From Desulfobacterales bacterium (GTDB taxonomy: Bacteria; Desulfobacterota; Desulfobacteria; Desulfobacterales; Desulfosalsimonadaceae): a DNA stretch of 64,000 bases. The position numbers were made by a program, and so were the translations under genes. Numbering within the stretch: the first letter of the stretch is position 1; every line of letters begins with the position of its first letter. The notes below the pieces were generated by a model. It was not told where the DNA came from. It saw only the letters and a list, made by a program, of their open reading frames with translations, and ran no database searches. Below are positions 27,494 through 35,326 of this stretch, piece after piece. Location: NCBI GenBank assembly GCA_018335195.1, contig JAGXKN010000008.1, forward strand, positions 18,662-82,661, written 5' to 3'.

Positions 27494-27702
27494 AAGGGAT
27501 CCCCTGTTTATAAGGCTGATATGACAATAACTAAATACTAAAAAAATATCCGAATCCCCGTCTATTGTCAAGGAATTTGCCGCCCTGTAACTTTTTCCGG
27601 ATGTGGGAATTGGCGTGCCGCCGGTAAAACGCTTTGCAAGCAGCCGCCCGGTTAGTATATGATGCAGGAACCAGTCCCTGAACTGATTTGCAGGTGGAGG
27701 CA

Positions 27703-28443
27703 ATGCGCCGATTCTATATTCATCCGGAACAACTCGACAAGGCCGAGCCCCGAATCACCGGAAAAGATATCCGGCATATCCGCGACGTGCTCCGCTTGTC
27801 GCCCGGTGACACCATCCGGCTGCTCGATGGATCCGGCCGCATGTTTGATGCGCGGATTGCGGCATTCGAGGAAAATGCCGTGCGCGTCGCCCTTTTGAAT
27901 CGGGTTGAAGCACGGAACGAATCCGCACTTGAGCTTATCGTGGCCCAGGGGTTTTTAAAGGACCGGAAGATGGATGACCTGGTCCGGCAGATCACGGAAC
28001 TGGGCGCAACCAGATGGATCCCGATGATCACCGAAAGAACGGTAGCCCGGCCGGATGCAAAACGCATGGAAAAACGGATTCAGCGATGGCAGGCCATTGC
28101 CGTGGAAGCGGTCAAGCAGTGCGGCCGCAGCATGGTCCCGAAAATCGACTCCATGACGGGCTTCAAAAACGTGCTCGGACTGGCGGGAACCGTGGATCTG
28201 CCTGTGTTTTTCTGGGAACGCGCCACAGCGCCCATGGATCAGCCCCCTGAAATTCGGCCCGCATCCGTGCTGCTGGTGCTCGGCCCGGAGGGCGGCTTCA
28301 CGGAGGCTGAGGCCGGGCAGGCAAAGGCGCGCGGATTGCGCTTTGCCACGCTGGGCCCGCGCATCCTGCGGGCCGAAACCGCGGCCTTGACAACCACCGC
28401 TTTGGCCCAGTACCTTTTCGGCGACCTTCAAAAAAGTCCTTGA
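27703..28443 (+). CDS. rsmE: 16S rRNA m3U1498 methyltransferase
   Basis: RsmE methylates U1498 of 16S rRNA at N3 with SAM. The 246-residue protein starting at the ATG at 27703 has an N-terminal PUA-like domain (MRRFYIHPEQ) and a C-terminal SPOUT/trefoil-knot domain with the SAM-binding phrases KQCGRSMVP, LVLGPEGGFTEAEA and RILRAETAAL. GGAGG lies just upstream but close (2 nt), so an earlier TTG at 27688 is possible. A tRNA-Phe promoter overlaps its stop codon. Confidence 0.93.
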   Translation: MRRFYIHPEQLDKAEPRITGKDIRHIRDVLRLSPGDTIRLLDGSGRMFDARIAAFEENAVRVALLNRVEARNESALELIVAQGFLKDRKMDDLVRQITELGATRWIPMITERTVARPDAKRMEKRIQRWQAIAVEAVKQCGRSMVPKIDSMTGFKNVLGLAGTVDLPVFFWERATAPMDQPPEIRPASVLLVLGPEGGFTEAEAGQAKARGLRFATLGPRILRAETAALTTTALAQYLFGDLQKSP

Positions 28444-28467
28444 CAGTGCAGCCGCTTTCCTTATACA
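28440..28467 (+). promoter_or_regulatory. Predicted tRNA-Phe promoter
   Basis: TTGACA (28440-28445) overlaps the rsmE stop codon; after 16 bp comes TATACA (28462-28467). The mature tRNA starts 17 bp later, a normal distance for a stable-RNA promoter. Confidence 0.6.
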
Positions 28468-28483
28468 TCATAACAAAATTTAT

Positions 28484-28559
28484 GCCGAGGTAGCTCAGTC
28501 GGTAGAGCAGGTGACTGAAAATCCCCGTGTCGGTGGTTCAAATCCGCCCCTCGGCACCA
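28484..28559 (+). tRNA. tRNA-Phe (anticodon GAA), CCA encoded
   Basis: A 76-nt cloverleaf with acceptor GCCGAGG/CCTCGGC, D arm GCTC/GAGC, anticodon loop CTGAAAA (GAA, phenylalanine), T arm GGTGG/CCGCC with loop TTCAAAT, and encoded CCA. The anticodon stem GGTGA/TCCCC has a U-C mismatch at the third pair (29-41), which is unusual. Otherwise the tRNA looks intact, and it has its own promoter and terminator. Confidence 0.95.
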
Positions 28560-28572
28560 GCGAAATCATAAG

Positions 28573-28604
28573 AAGGCGGCCCGTAAAAGGCCGCCTTTCT
28601 TATT
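28573..28604 (+). terminator. Rho-independent terminator of tRNA-Phe
   Basis: AAGGCGGCC, a 7-nt loop and GGCCGCCTT form a perfect 9-bp stem followed by a T-rich run, 14 bp after the tRNA. Confidence 0.75.
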
Positions 28605-28683
28605 TCGGATCAGGCCCCCTTGGGATTGACGGTGAGTCGGAAATACGTTTACCCGCCTGTCCGGAACAGGGGGTGACTGCGAG

Positions 28684-28878
28684 TTACTCCTTGATCACGA
28701 TCGCTCCGGGAGCGCATTCTTCGGCAGCCCGGCGGACCCGGTCTTCGAGCTCAGGCGGGACCTCATCGACAATGACCCGGCCGATAAGCTGATCATCATC
28801 ATAAGCGAACACTTCCGGGCATACCTTGTTGCAGTTGCCGTCACCCATACAAAGATCATAATCGATTTGCACCTTCAT
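28684..28878 (-). CDS. Single-cluster ferredoxin with Asp ligand
   Basis: A 64-residue electron-transfer protein. The cluster motif is CMGDGNCNKVCP (C10, D13, C16, C20) with the remaining ligand C55 in CAPGAI. Asp replaces the usual second cysteine, as in the Pyrococcus furiosus ferredoxin, where such a site holds a [4Fe-4S] cluster with one Asp ligand and converts easily to [3Fe-4S]. It lies 76 bp downstream of lipA on the same strand and could be its electron donor, but this is only suggested by position. Confidence 0.92.
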   Translation of the reverse strand: MKVQIDYDLCMGDGNCNKVCPEVFAYDDDQLIGRVIVDEVPPELEDRVRRAAEECAPGAIVIKE

Positions 28879-28954
28879 GACATCTCCTTCTTGTCAATTG
28901 ATTTCGTTGTTTGCAGGCATCACAGCAAGCAAATGACTGTATAATGCGTCAAGA

Positions 28955-29860
28955 TCAGACCCGATCCCCTGAAAACATCTCCCGGGCGCGGTAGGAGCTT
29001 CTCACCATCGGACCGGATGCCACCGCGGCAAATCCTGCCGCAAGGGCGTACTGCCGCCAGCCTTCAAACATTTCCGGTGTTACGTATTCTTCAACCGGCA
29101 AATGCCGGGGTGTTGGCTGCAGATACTGCCCAATTGTAAGCATGCTGCATCCGGACGCAAGCAAATCGGAAAGTGCCTGTTCGACAGCCGCCCAGTCTTC
29201 TCCCAGGCCCATCATGATCCCGGACTTGACCGGCATATCCGGCCGGGCTGCGGCGGCCTCGGCAAGGACATTCAGGCTGCGGCGGTAGTCGGCCTCCGGC
29301 CGAACCCGGTGATAAAGCCCGGCAACAGTCTCGATATTGTGATTCAACACGTCCGGGCCGGATTCCATCACCTGCTGCAGGCAGTTGCTGCTGCCCCCGA
29401 AATCCGGCACCAGCACTTCAATTGATGCTTGCGGGAGCTGCCTTCGGATTTCCCGGATGGTTTGCACGAAACACCCTGCCCCCTGATCCGGCAGATCGTC
29501 CCGGGTAACCGAGGTGACCACCACGTGCTGAAGATCCAGTTCCCGGGCGGCGGCGGCTACCCGGACGGGCTCCTCGCGGTCCGGCGCTCCGATTGGGCCG
29601 TGGGGTACGGCACAAAACCGGCAGTTTCGCGTGCACCGCTGTCCCATGATCATGAATGTGGCGGTCCGGCGGGAAAAGCATTCCCAACGATTGGGGCATG
29701 CGGCTTCTTCGCATACCGTGCAGATCCCTTTTTGTCGCAAAAACCGCCGGGTTTGCGCGCATTGACCGCCAATCGGCAGGCGTCTTCGGAGCCAGGCCGG
29801 TTTGCGCAAATCCCGGCTGCAGTCTGTCGATCCCCGCTTTTCAGGCGGAAACTTCTGCAT
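28955..29860 (-). CDS. lipA: Lipoyl synthase
   Basis: LipA is a radical SAM enzyme that inserts two sulfurs into protein-bound octanoyl groups. The radical SAM motif CTRNCRFC is near residue 76. The auxiliary cluster cysteines are in CTVCEEAACPNRWEC (about residues 47-61), and the C-terminal RSSY serine ligand is in MVRSSYRA (near 288). All are intact, so the enzyme should be active. It overlaps the end of lipB by 20 bp. Its usual client, the glycine cleavage system, is represented here only by broken remnants just upstream. Confidence 0.96.
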   Translation of the reverse strand: MQKFPPEKRGSTDCSRDLRKPAWLRRRLPIGGQCAQTRRFLRQKGICTVCEEAACPNRWECFSRRTATFMIMGQRCTRNCRFCAVPHGPIGAPDREEPVRVAAAARELDLQHVVVTSVTRDDLPDQGAGCFVQTIREIRRQLPQASIEVLVPDFGGSSNCLQQVMESGPDVLNHNIETVAGLYHRVRPEADYRRSLNVLAEAAAARPDMPVKSGIMMGLGEDWAAVEQALSDLLASGCSMLTIGQYLQPTPRHLPVEEYVTPEMFEGWRQYALAAGFAAVASGPMVRSSYRAREMFSGDRV

Positions 29861-30593
29861 GGCCCGTCTCCTTGAAGTATTTTTTTAAGTAAGAGGCCGA
29901 AATCGGCTCCAGACGGACGCCGAACACGCTTGAAAAATGCGCTTTGGCCGTCCGGATGACCTCGGGCATGGATACGGGGCCGCAGATTTGTCTTGCAACG
30001 GAGGTCATCTGTACCCCGGACAGGCCGCAGGGGGAAACCCAGTCAAAGGGCTCAAGATCCGGGTCCACGTTTAAAGCCAGTCCGTGAAAACTGACCTTCC
30101 GTCGTACCCGCAGGCCTACGCTGCCGATTTTTTTGCCTTGGACCCAGACCCCGCGGCCAAGGGCGTCCCTGCGGGCCGGCAGTCCCCAGTGGCAGGCAAT
30201 TGCAATCATCACGGTTTCCAGGGCATGGACAAAGTCCGCGACATGCCAGTCGTTTAAGGCCAGGTCCACGATAGGATAGGCCACGAGCTGTCCCGGCCCG
30301 TGATACGTAATGCTTCCTCCCCGGTTGGTTTTAACCAGGGAAATGCCGCGGGCATTTAAAAAATCTTCCGAAACGCGCAGGTGCTCTGCCCCGCCCCGGT
30401 TGCCAAGGGTAAATACCGGCAGATGCTGGAGAATAAGCACGATATCCCGGTTTAACTCCCGGTTTGCCCGGGCGGAAACCAGCTTCTGCTGAAGCCGCAG
30501 GGCCTGCATGTAGTCTGTTACCGGCAGCTCCAGGCAGGCCCATACAGGCTTTACGCAGGAAGGGCCTTGATGTTTGGTGCCTGTATTATTCAT
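29841..30593 (-). CDS. lipB: Octanoyltransferase LipB
   Basis: LipB moves octanoate from acyl carrier protein to the lipoyl lysine of H proteins and E2 subunits. The 250-residue protein has RGGSITYHGPGQLVAYPI near residues 92-110, the catalytic lysine in GKKIGSVGLRV, and the catalytic cysteine in SPCGLSGVQMTSV near 188. It lies 6 bp after the end of the gcvPB remnant and 20 bp overlapping lipA, which is a standard gcv-lip operon order. Confidence 0.96.
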   Translation of the reverse strand: MNNTGTKHQGPSCVKPVWACLELPVTDYMQALRLQQKLVSARANRELNRDIVLILQHLPVFTLGNRGGAEHLRVSEDFLNARGISLVKTNRGGSITYHGPGQLVAYPIVDLALNDWHVADFVHALETVMIAIACHWGLPARRDALGRGVWVQGKKIGSVGLRVRRKVSFHGLALNVDPDLEPFDWVSPCGLSGVQMTSVARQICGPVSMPEVIRTAKAHFSSVFGVRLEPISASYLKKYFKETGHAEVSA

Positions 30594-30599
30594 AATTCT

Positions 30600-31057
30600 T
30601 CACCCACTCAGGCACGGGTTTCTGGCGGCCGTGGTCCGGCCCAGCCGCCTGAGCCTGCTCGCGGTCGGGGCCTGGCGCAGAAGTTCAGGCTCTGTGCGGG
30701 CTTCCCTGTCAATGGCTTGCACGGCAGCGATATAACCATCCAGTGTTTCCTTGTTTTCGGTTTCCGTGGGCTCGGTCATGAGGGCGCCGTGCAACACAAG
30801 CGGAAAATAGATCGTCGGCGGGTGAAAACCGTAATCGATCAGACGCTTGGCGATATCCAGGGTCTTTACATGGCAGTCGGCCGGGTTTTTGTTCGTGAAC
30901 ACGCACTCCTGCATGCACAGCCGGTCATAGGGCAAATGAAGCGTCTGCTTTAAATTTTCCTTGAGGTAGTTGGCGTTTAATATCGCCAGTTCACTGACTT
31001 TCTGCAAATTTTCCACGCCCATGCTGAGTATATAGCAGCAGGCTTTTACCATCACGC
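30600..31057 (-). pseudogene. gcvPB: 3' remnant of gcvPB (glycine dehydrogenase subunit 2), fused to lpd
   Basis: From about residue 217 of the chimeric frame the sequence stops resembling Lpd and becomes the C-terminal part of glycine dehydrogenase subunit 2: VKACCYILSMGVENLQKVSE, AILNANYLKENLKQ, ECVFTNK, DYGFHPPTIYFPLVLHGALM and EPTETENKETLD. The N-terminal two-thirds, with the PLP-binding lysine, are missing. The stop is 6 bp upstream of lipB, as for an intact gcvPB. The frame carries on from lpd without a stop, so a chimeric protein could be made, but neither partner can be functional. A deletion inside a former lpd-gcv-lip operon is the likely origin. Confidence 0.85.
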
Positions 31058-32037
31058 CGAGATTCTCCAGGCCCATGTCAGAAAGTACGGGCGTTCGTCC
31101 GATGCAGACCAGCAGCCTTTCAGCGGACGCCTCGGTTTTGGGCTGCGGCTCCGACTGCTGCTGAAACGGCGAGTCACCGATGGTTCCATTCGCGCCCGGC
31201 TCGGTTTTTTGGATGGATTCCACCGCCCGTTCCGGGAAGCATTTGATTTGCTGCTTTTGAAACTCGCGCAAAAGCGTTTTGGAGCAGGTTTCGTCAATAA
31301 GCGAAAGCGGAAGCAGTCTGTCCATGACTTCCACGAGGGTTACCCGGCTGCCCAGCGCGGAAAAAATCGTGGCAAACTCGCAGCCGATGACACCGCCGCC
31401 GGCAATCACAAGTGATTCCGGCACGGTTTCAAGGCAGAGGGCATCCGCGCTGGAAATGACCCGCTCGCCGTCAAACGGGATGCCGGGCAGCGGCCGGGGA
31501 CCGGCTCCCTCGACAATAATCAGGCGGTCCCATTGAACGGTTTGCGTGCTGCCGTCGGCCTGTGTCACTGTAAGCTTCCGCGGTCCTTTAATAAAGCCAC
31601 GGCCGTTTACCACCCGGACCCCCAGCTTATCAAGGATCCGGTCGACCTCCCTTGGCCTGGGCGGAGACAACCTATTGTCTGCGGGCGTTGAGCCGGGGCA
31701 TGTCAATTTCAGGAGAACCTGGCAGGCGCACCCCGAATTTACTGAAACGCCGGCAATCGGTCATCAATGCGCCTTCCGCCCGCATCACCTTGGAGGAAAT
31801 ACATCCCCGGTTCAGACAGGTGCCGCCAAGGGCGTCGGCTTCCACCATCGCCACCTCAACGTTTAACTGGGCGGCCCGCACGGCTGCAAACAAGCCGCCG
31901 GGACCGGATCCCAATACGGCTATTTTTAAAGGCAGATCAAATTCCCGGGCCTGATGCCGGATTCGTTGACTGAAATGCAGAAACTGTGGACATTTCTTTT
32001 CATATTTATATTTATACCTAAATTGAGCGTTTTTCAA
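31058..32037 (-). pseudogene. lpd: Broken dihydrolipoamide dehydrogenase gene (frameshift plus 3' deletion)
   Basis: The 5' part has an intact FAD-binding motif (IAVLGSGPGGLFAAVRAAQL) and the redox-active disulfide GGTCLNRGCISSK, but its frame ends at a TAG near 31674, just after SPEIDMPRLNARRQ. Lpd homology resumes at once in another frame (DRILDKLGVRVV, then the NAD-binding IAGGGVIGCEFATIF) and stops at VCIGRTPVLSDMGLENLGV, about 290 residues into a normally 470-residue enzyme. The C-terminal dimerisation domain with the catalytic His-Glu is gone. A frameshift near 31675-31690 and a deletion junction near 31058 are both needed. A 196-bp palindrome lies at the 5' end, so the original start is also unclear. 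Confidence 0.85.
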
Positions 32038-32213
32038 GTTTGCCGGATATACAAGGAAGATGCAGACTCGCTATAGTAAGCTATGCGAGGCTGCATCTGA
32101 CGCAGTAGATGCGGTAAACTTGGAAATCCCGGAGGGTTTCAGATCTTTAAAATAGAAATGGGTGTTATCCTTTAAAATAAATTGCTTTTAAAAATCTGAA
32201 ACGCTCAATTTAG
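32018..32213. repeat. 196-bp nested palindromic element (MITE-like)
   Basis: The outer arms CTAAATTGAGCGTTT (32018-32032) and AAACGCTCAATTTAG (32199-32213) are perfect 15-bp inverted repeats. Inside, CAAGTTTGCCGGAT (32035-32048) pairs with ATGCGGTAAACTTG (32109-32122), AGATGCAG (32058-32065) with CTGCATCT (32091-32098) around a CTCGC-rich hairpin, and TTTCAGATCTTTAAAA (32137-32152) with TTTTAAAAATCTGAAA (32185-32200). No frame of note lies inside. It resembles nonautonomous palindromic elements of Desulfobacterota and sits at the 5' end of the broken lpd. Confidence 0.65.
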
Positions 32214-32333
32214 ATTATAATATAACAGGAATTCCTCTTTTTGTAAATTTTCGGGGCAATTGCCGGCCAATTTTCAGCTTTTCCATAATCAAAACCCCGC
32301 GCTTTTTTTTGGTTTTGACGTTTATCAAAAAGA

Positions 32334-32362
32334 TTGACAGGCAAGTCAAATTTTGTTTTAAT
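32334..32362 (+). promoter_or_regulatory. Predicted sigma-70 promoter of the two-component operon
   Basis: Perfect TTGACA (32334-32339), 17 bp, TTTAAT (32357-32362), 38 bp before the kinase ATG, with GGAGGG as ribosome-binding site. Confidence 0.6.
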
Positions 32363-32399
32363 TTCAGTTAACTAAGTTTATCCTCGCCTGGAGGGAGAA

Positions 32400-33971
32400 A
32401 TGATTCCGTCCACCCACTCCACATCCGACCCGAACCAGACCCCCCTGTCGGTAGCTATTGTTGGCGGCGGCCGACGCTGTCTTTCACTTCTACAGATGCT
32501 CCAGTCCGATGCGTTAAGGGACCTGAAGGCCGAAATCGTGGGAGTTGCCGATACGAATCCGGGTGCGGTGGGCTACCGGCATGCGGAAAAATCCGGCATT
32601 TTCACGACATCCGACTTCCACCGCCTCTTTCAAATTCCGAATCTGGACCTGATCATCAATCTTACCGGAAGCCCGGAGGTCAGCCAGCAACTTGTGGATT
32701 TTGCGCCTTCCGGGATCAGCGTGTTTCCCCACGCTGGCTCCCGACTGTTCCAGGAAATTGTCGAAAAGGTGCTCGGCGCTGAGCGGCAGATCGACCAGCA
32801 GGCTGATGAAATTTCCCGGGCCCAGGCATTTGCACGGGCAATCGCCCAGGCAACGATTGTCGACGTGATTGTCCTGGACCGGGATTTCCGGATTGTCTGG
32901 ATCAATGAAGCGGGCCTTCGGACCGCCGGATTGACCCGGGAAGAAGCGCTGGGCCGCTACTGTTTCCAGATCTCCCATCAGCGGCTCAAGCCCTGCGTCG
33001 GCCCGGATGCGCCCTGCCCCATGCAGGAAACCCTGGAAACAGGCCAGGCAGCCCATGCCATGCACGAACATCGCAGCGCAGACGAACATTCCAGGTATTG
33101 CGATATTTCAACATATCCGCTGTTTAACCGTGCCGGGGAAGTTGTGGAAGTGGTGGAAATCATCCGGGACATCACCGACGATCTCAATGAAAAGTTTGAG
33201 CAGCGGACCCGGGCGCTCAAGGAAAATCTCGCCCAACTGGTGCAGGAAGATAAACTGGTGGCCCTGGGAAAAATGGTGGCCTCAGTGACCCATGAAATCA
33301 ATAATCCCATTAGCTCCATCATCAATTTCACAATGCTGGTCTCTGAAACGCTTCAGGAAGGCCCGCCGGATCCGGCGCAACTTGAAAAACTGGTCAAATA
33401 CCTGGACCTGAGCCGTCGCGAGGCCGAACGCTGTGGAAAGATCGTAAACAACCTCCTCTCTTTCGCGCGGCAGCAGCCCATGGAGCCGAAAATTATCGAT
33501 TTGTGCGAAATCATGGAACGGGTCATCAATCTACTCGGACACACCATGGAATTGTCCAAAATCCGCCTGGACTGGAATTGCCAGGAATCCGCCCTTTATC
33601 TGCGCGCAGATTACAACCAGATCGAGCAGTGCCTGCTCAATCTGGTTTTCAACGCCATTGAGGCCATGCCCGACGGCGGGCAACTGACCATCAGCGCAGG
33701 GCTTGATTCGGCGGGCGAACGAATCTGGTGCCAAATCAAGGACCAGGGCGTAGGTATTTCTTCCCGGGATCTGCCCCACATCTATGAGCCCTTTTTTACC
33801 ACCAAGAGCGAAAGCTCGGGTGTTGGCATGGGCCTTTCCATGGTCTACGGCATCATCCGTGAACATAAGGGGGAAATTTCAGTGGACAGCGCGGAAGGAA
33901 AGGGCACAACTTTTGAAATCACCCTTCCTGCAGCACCCAATGAACACGCCGGGGGAAAGGGCAATGAATGA
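32400..33971 (+). CDS. Histidine kinase with Rossmann-like sensor domain and PAS
   Basis: A cytoplasmic sensor kinase with no membrane segment. Residues 15-125 look like a Rossmann NAD(P)-binding domain of the oxidoreductase type (VAIVGGGRRCLSLLQML, VGVADTNPGAVG, DLIINLTGSPEV). A short coiled segment leads into a PAS domain (about 145-255) containing the cysteine/histidine phrase FQISHQRLKPC followed by APCPM, seen in PAS sensors of sulfate reducers. The kinase core has the H box SVTHEINNPISSI (His near residue 299), N box LVFNAIEAMPDGG, G1 DQGVGIS and G2 GVGMGLSMVYGI. It overlaps the downstream regulator by 8 bp. The sensed signal, perhaps redox or a nucleotide, is unknown. Confidence 0.88.
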   Translation: MIPSTHSTSDPNQTPLSVAIVGGGRRCLSLLQMLQSDALRDLKAEIVGVADTNPGAVGYRHAEKSGIFTTSDFHRLFQIPNLDLIINLTGSPEVSQQLVDFAPSGISVFPHAGSRLFQEIVEKVLGAERQIDQQADEISRAQAFARAIAQATIVDVIVLDRDFRIVWINEAGLRTAGLTREEALGRYCFQISHQRLKPCVGPDAPCPMQETLETGQAAHAMHEHRSADEHSRYCDISTYPLFNRAGEVVEVVEIIRDITDDLNEKFEQRTRALKENLAQLVQEDKLVALGKMVASVTHEINNPISSIINFTMLVSETLQEGPPDPAQLEKLVKYLDLSRREAERCGKIVNNLLSFARQQPMEPKIIDLCEIMERVINLLGHTMELSKIRLDWNCQESALYLRADYNQIEQCLLNLVFNAIEAMPDGGQLTISAGLDSAGERIWCQIKDQGVGISSRDLPHIYEPFFTTKSESSGVGMGLSMVYGIIREHKGEISVDSAEGKGTTFEITLPAAPNEHAGGKGNE

Positions 33972-35313
33972 CCTGAGAATCCTGGTTGTCGATGATGAAG
34001 AGGCCGTGCGGGAATCCATGGCTGCGTGGCTGGAAAAAACCGGCTATACGGTCTCTCTGGCCAAAAACGGCCCCGATGCCTTGGCCTTTCTGTCCCGGGA
34101 GCCCTTTGATCTTGTACTGCTGGACATTAAAATGCCGGGCATGGACGGGCACGAGCTTCTACGGGAGATCCGGCAGCACCATCCGGACACGATAATCGTC
34201 ATGATCACGGCGTACGGATCCATCGATTCGGCGGTTACCGCCATGAAGGAAGGCGCCAGTGACTACCTGCGCAAGCCTTTTAACCCTAAGGACCTGATCC
34301 AGTTGGTCGAAAAGCTGGCAAAAGAAAAGGAAATGGCAGATGAATACCGTCTGGCCCGGGATCGGCTCGCAGCGTATGAAAACAAGGAATTCGGAGACCT
34401 GATCGGATGCTCTGAGGTGATGCAGTCCCTGTTTCAGCAGATCGAGGAGGTGGCCCGGGCAGACGTGCCAGTGCTGATTACAGGGGAAACCGGCACCGGC
34501 AAGGAACTGGTCGCTCGTGCGATTCATTCGCACAGCAGCCGCGCCTCGGGTCCCTTTGTCGCCATCAATTGCGGAGCGGTTCCGGAACAACTGCTTGAAA
34601 GCGAGTTGTTCGGACATGAACGGGGCGCATTCACCGATGCCGTGAAGGCCCGGGTTGGCCGCCTGGAAATGGCGGATCAGGGCACCCTTTTTCTCGACGA
34701 GGTGGGAGAAATATCTGCCCAGATGCAGGTAAGCTTGTTGCGGGCGCTGGACGAAAAATCCTTTTTCCGGGTGGGCGGAAGCCGCCAGGTAAAAAGCGAT
34801 TTCCGCCTCATCTGCGCCACCCACCAGGATGTGCAGGCCCTGCTGAAAAGCGGTCAAATGCGAAGCGACTTTTTCTATCGCATCAGCGTGATGCCCATGC
34901 ACATCCCGCCTTTGCGGAAGCGCGGGGATGATATCATCCTGCTGGCCCGCCGTTTTCTGGAGCGGTTTTCCCATGAGATCAACAAGCCGATCGAGGATTT
35001 CACCCCGCCTGCCTATCGCTTGTTAAATCGTCACAACTGGAGCGGAAATGTACGTGAACTCATTAACGTCATTGAACGGGCGGTCATGGTGGGCCAGGGA
35101 TCGAAAATCGATGCCGAGGACCTGTCCTTTCTCGGATCCGAGCCGGCAACGCCGTCGCCGGGGGCGCCCTTAAGGGAGGTTGAGGCAAAGCATATTCGCC
35201 AAACACTGGAAGACTGCGGATGGAATATCTCCCGGGCCGCCGAGGTGCTGGAAATCGATCGCGGCACCCTGGCCCGGCATATGAAAAAACACGGGATTGT
35301 CAAACCCCGATAA
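33964..35313 (+). CDS. NtrC-family sigma-54-dependent response regulator
   Basis: The start at ATG 33964 gives 449 residues: a receiver domain with the phosphoacceptor aspartate in LVLLDIKMPGMDG, an AAA+ domain (Walker A ITGETGTGKELVAR near 160; Walker B GTLFLDEVGEI) and a Fis-type helix-turn-helix at the C-terminus (NISRAAEVLEIDRGTLARHM). The sigma-54 contact loop reads GAFTDA instead of the standard GAFTGA. This variant occurs in other NtrC-like activators but deserves note. It is translationally coupled to the preceding kinase. Its regulon is unknown; no sigma-54 promoter was recognised nearby. Confidence 0.93.
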   Translation: MNDLRILVVDDEEAVRESMAAWLEKTGYTVSLAKNGPDALAFLSREPFDLVLLDIKMPGMDGHELLREIRQHHPDTIIVMITAYGSIDSAVTAMKEGASDYLRKPFNPKDLIQLVEKLAKEKEMADEYRLARDRLAAYENKEFGDLIGCSEVMQSLFQQIEEVARADVPVLITGETGTGKELVARAIHSHSSRASGPFVAINCGAVPEQLLESELFGHERGAFTDAVKARVGRLEMADQGTLFLDEVGEISAQMQVSLLRALDEKSFFRVGGSRQVKSDFRLICATHQDVQALLKSGQMRSDFFYRISVMPMHIPPLRKRGDDIILLARRFLERFSHEINKPIEDFTPPAYRLLNRHNWSGNVRELINVIERAVMVGQGSKIDAEDLSFLGSEPATPSPGAPLREVEAKHIRQTLEDCGWNISRAAEVLEIDRGTLARHMKKHGIVKPR

Positions 35314-35326
35314 AGCAAAACAAACC

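Noticed and set aside
31672..31676. The stop in lpd as a second selenocysteine or pyrrolysine codon
   Set aside because: It is TAG after which homology shifts to another frame; Lpd has no Cys or special residue at this place, so a frameshift is the simpler reading.
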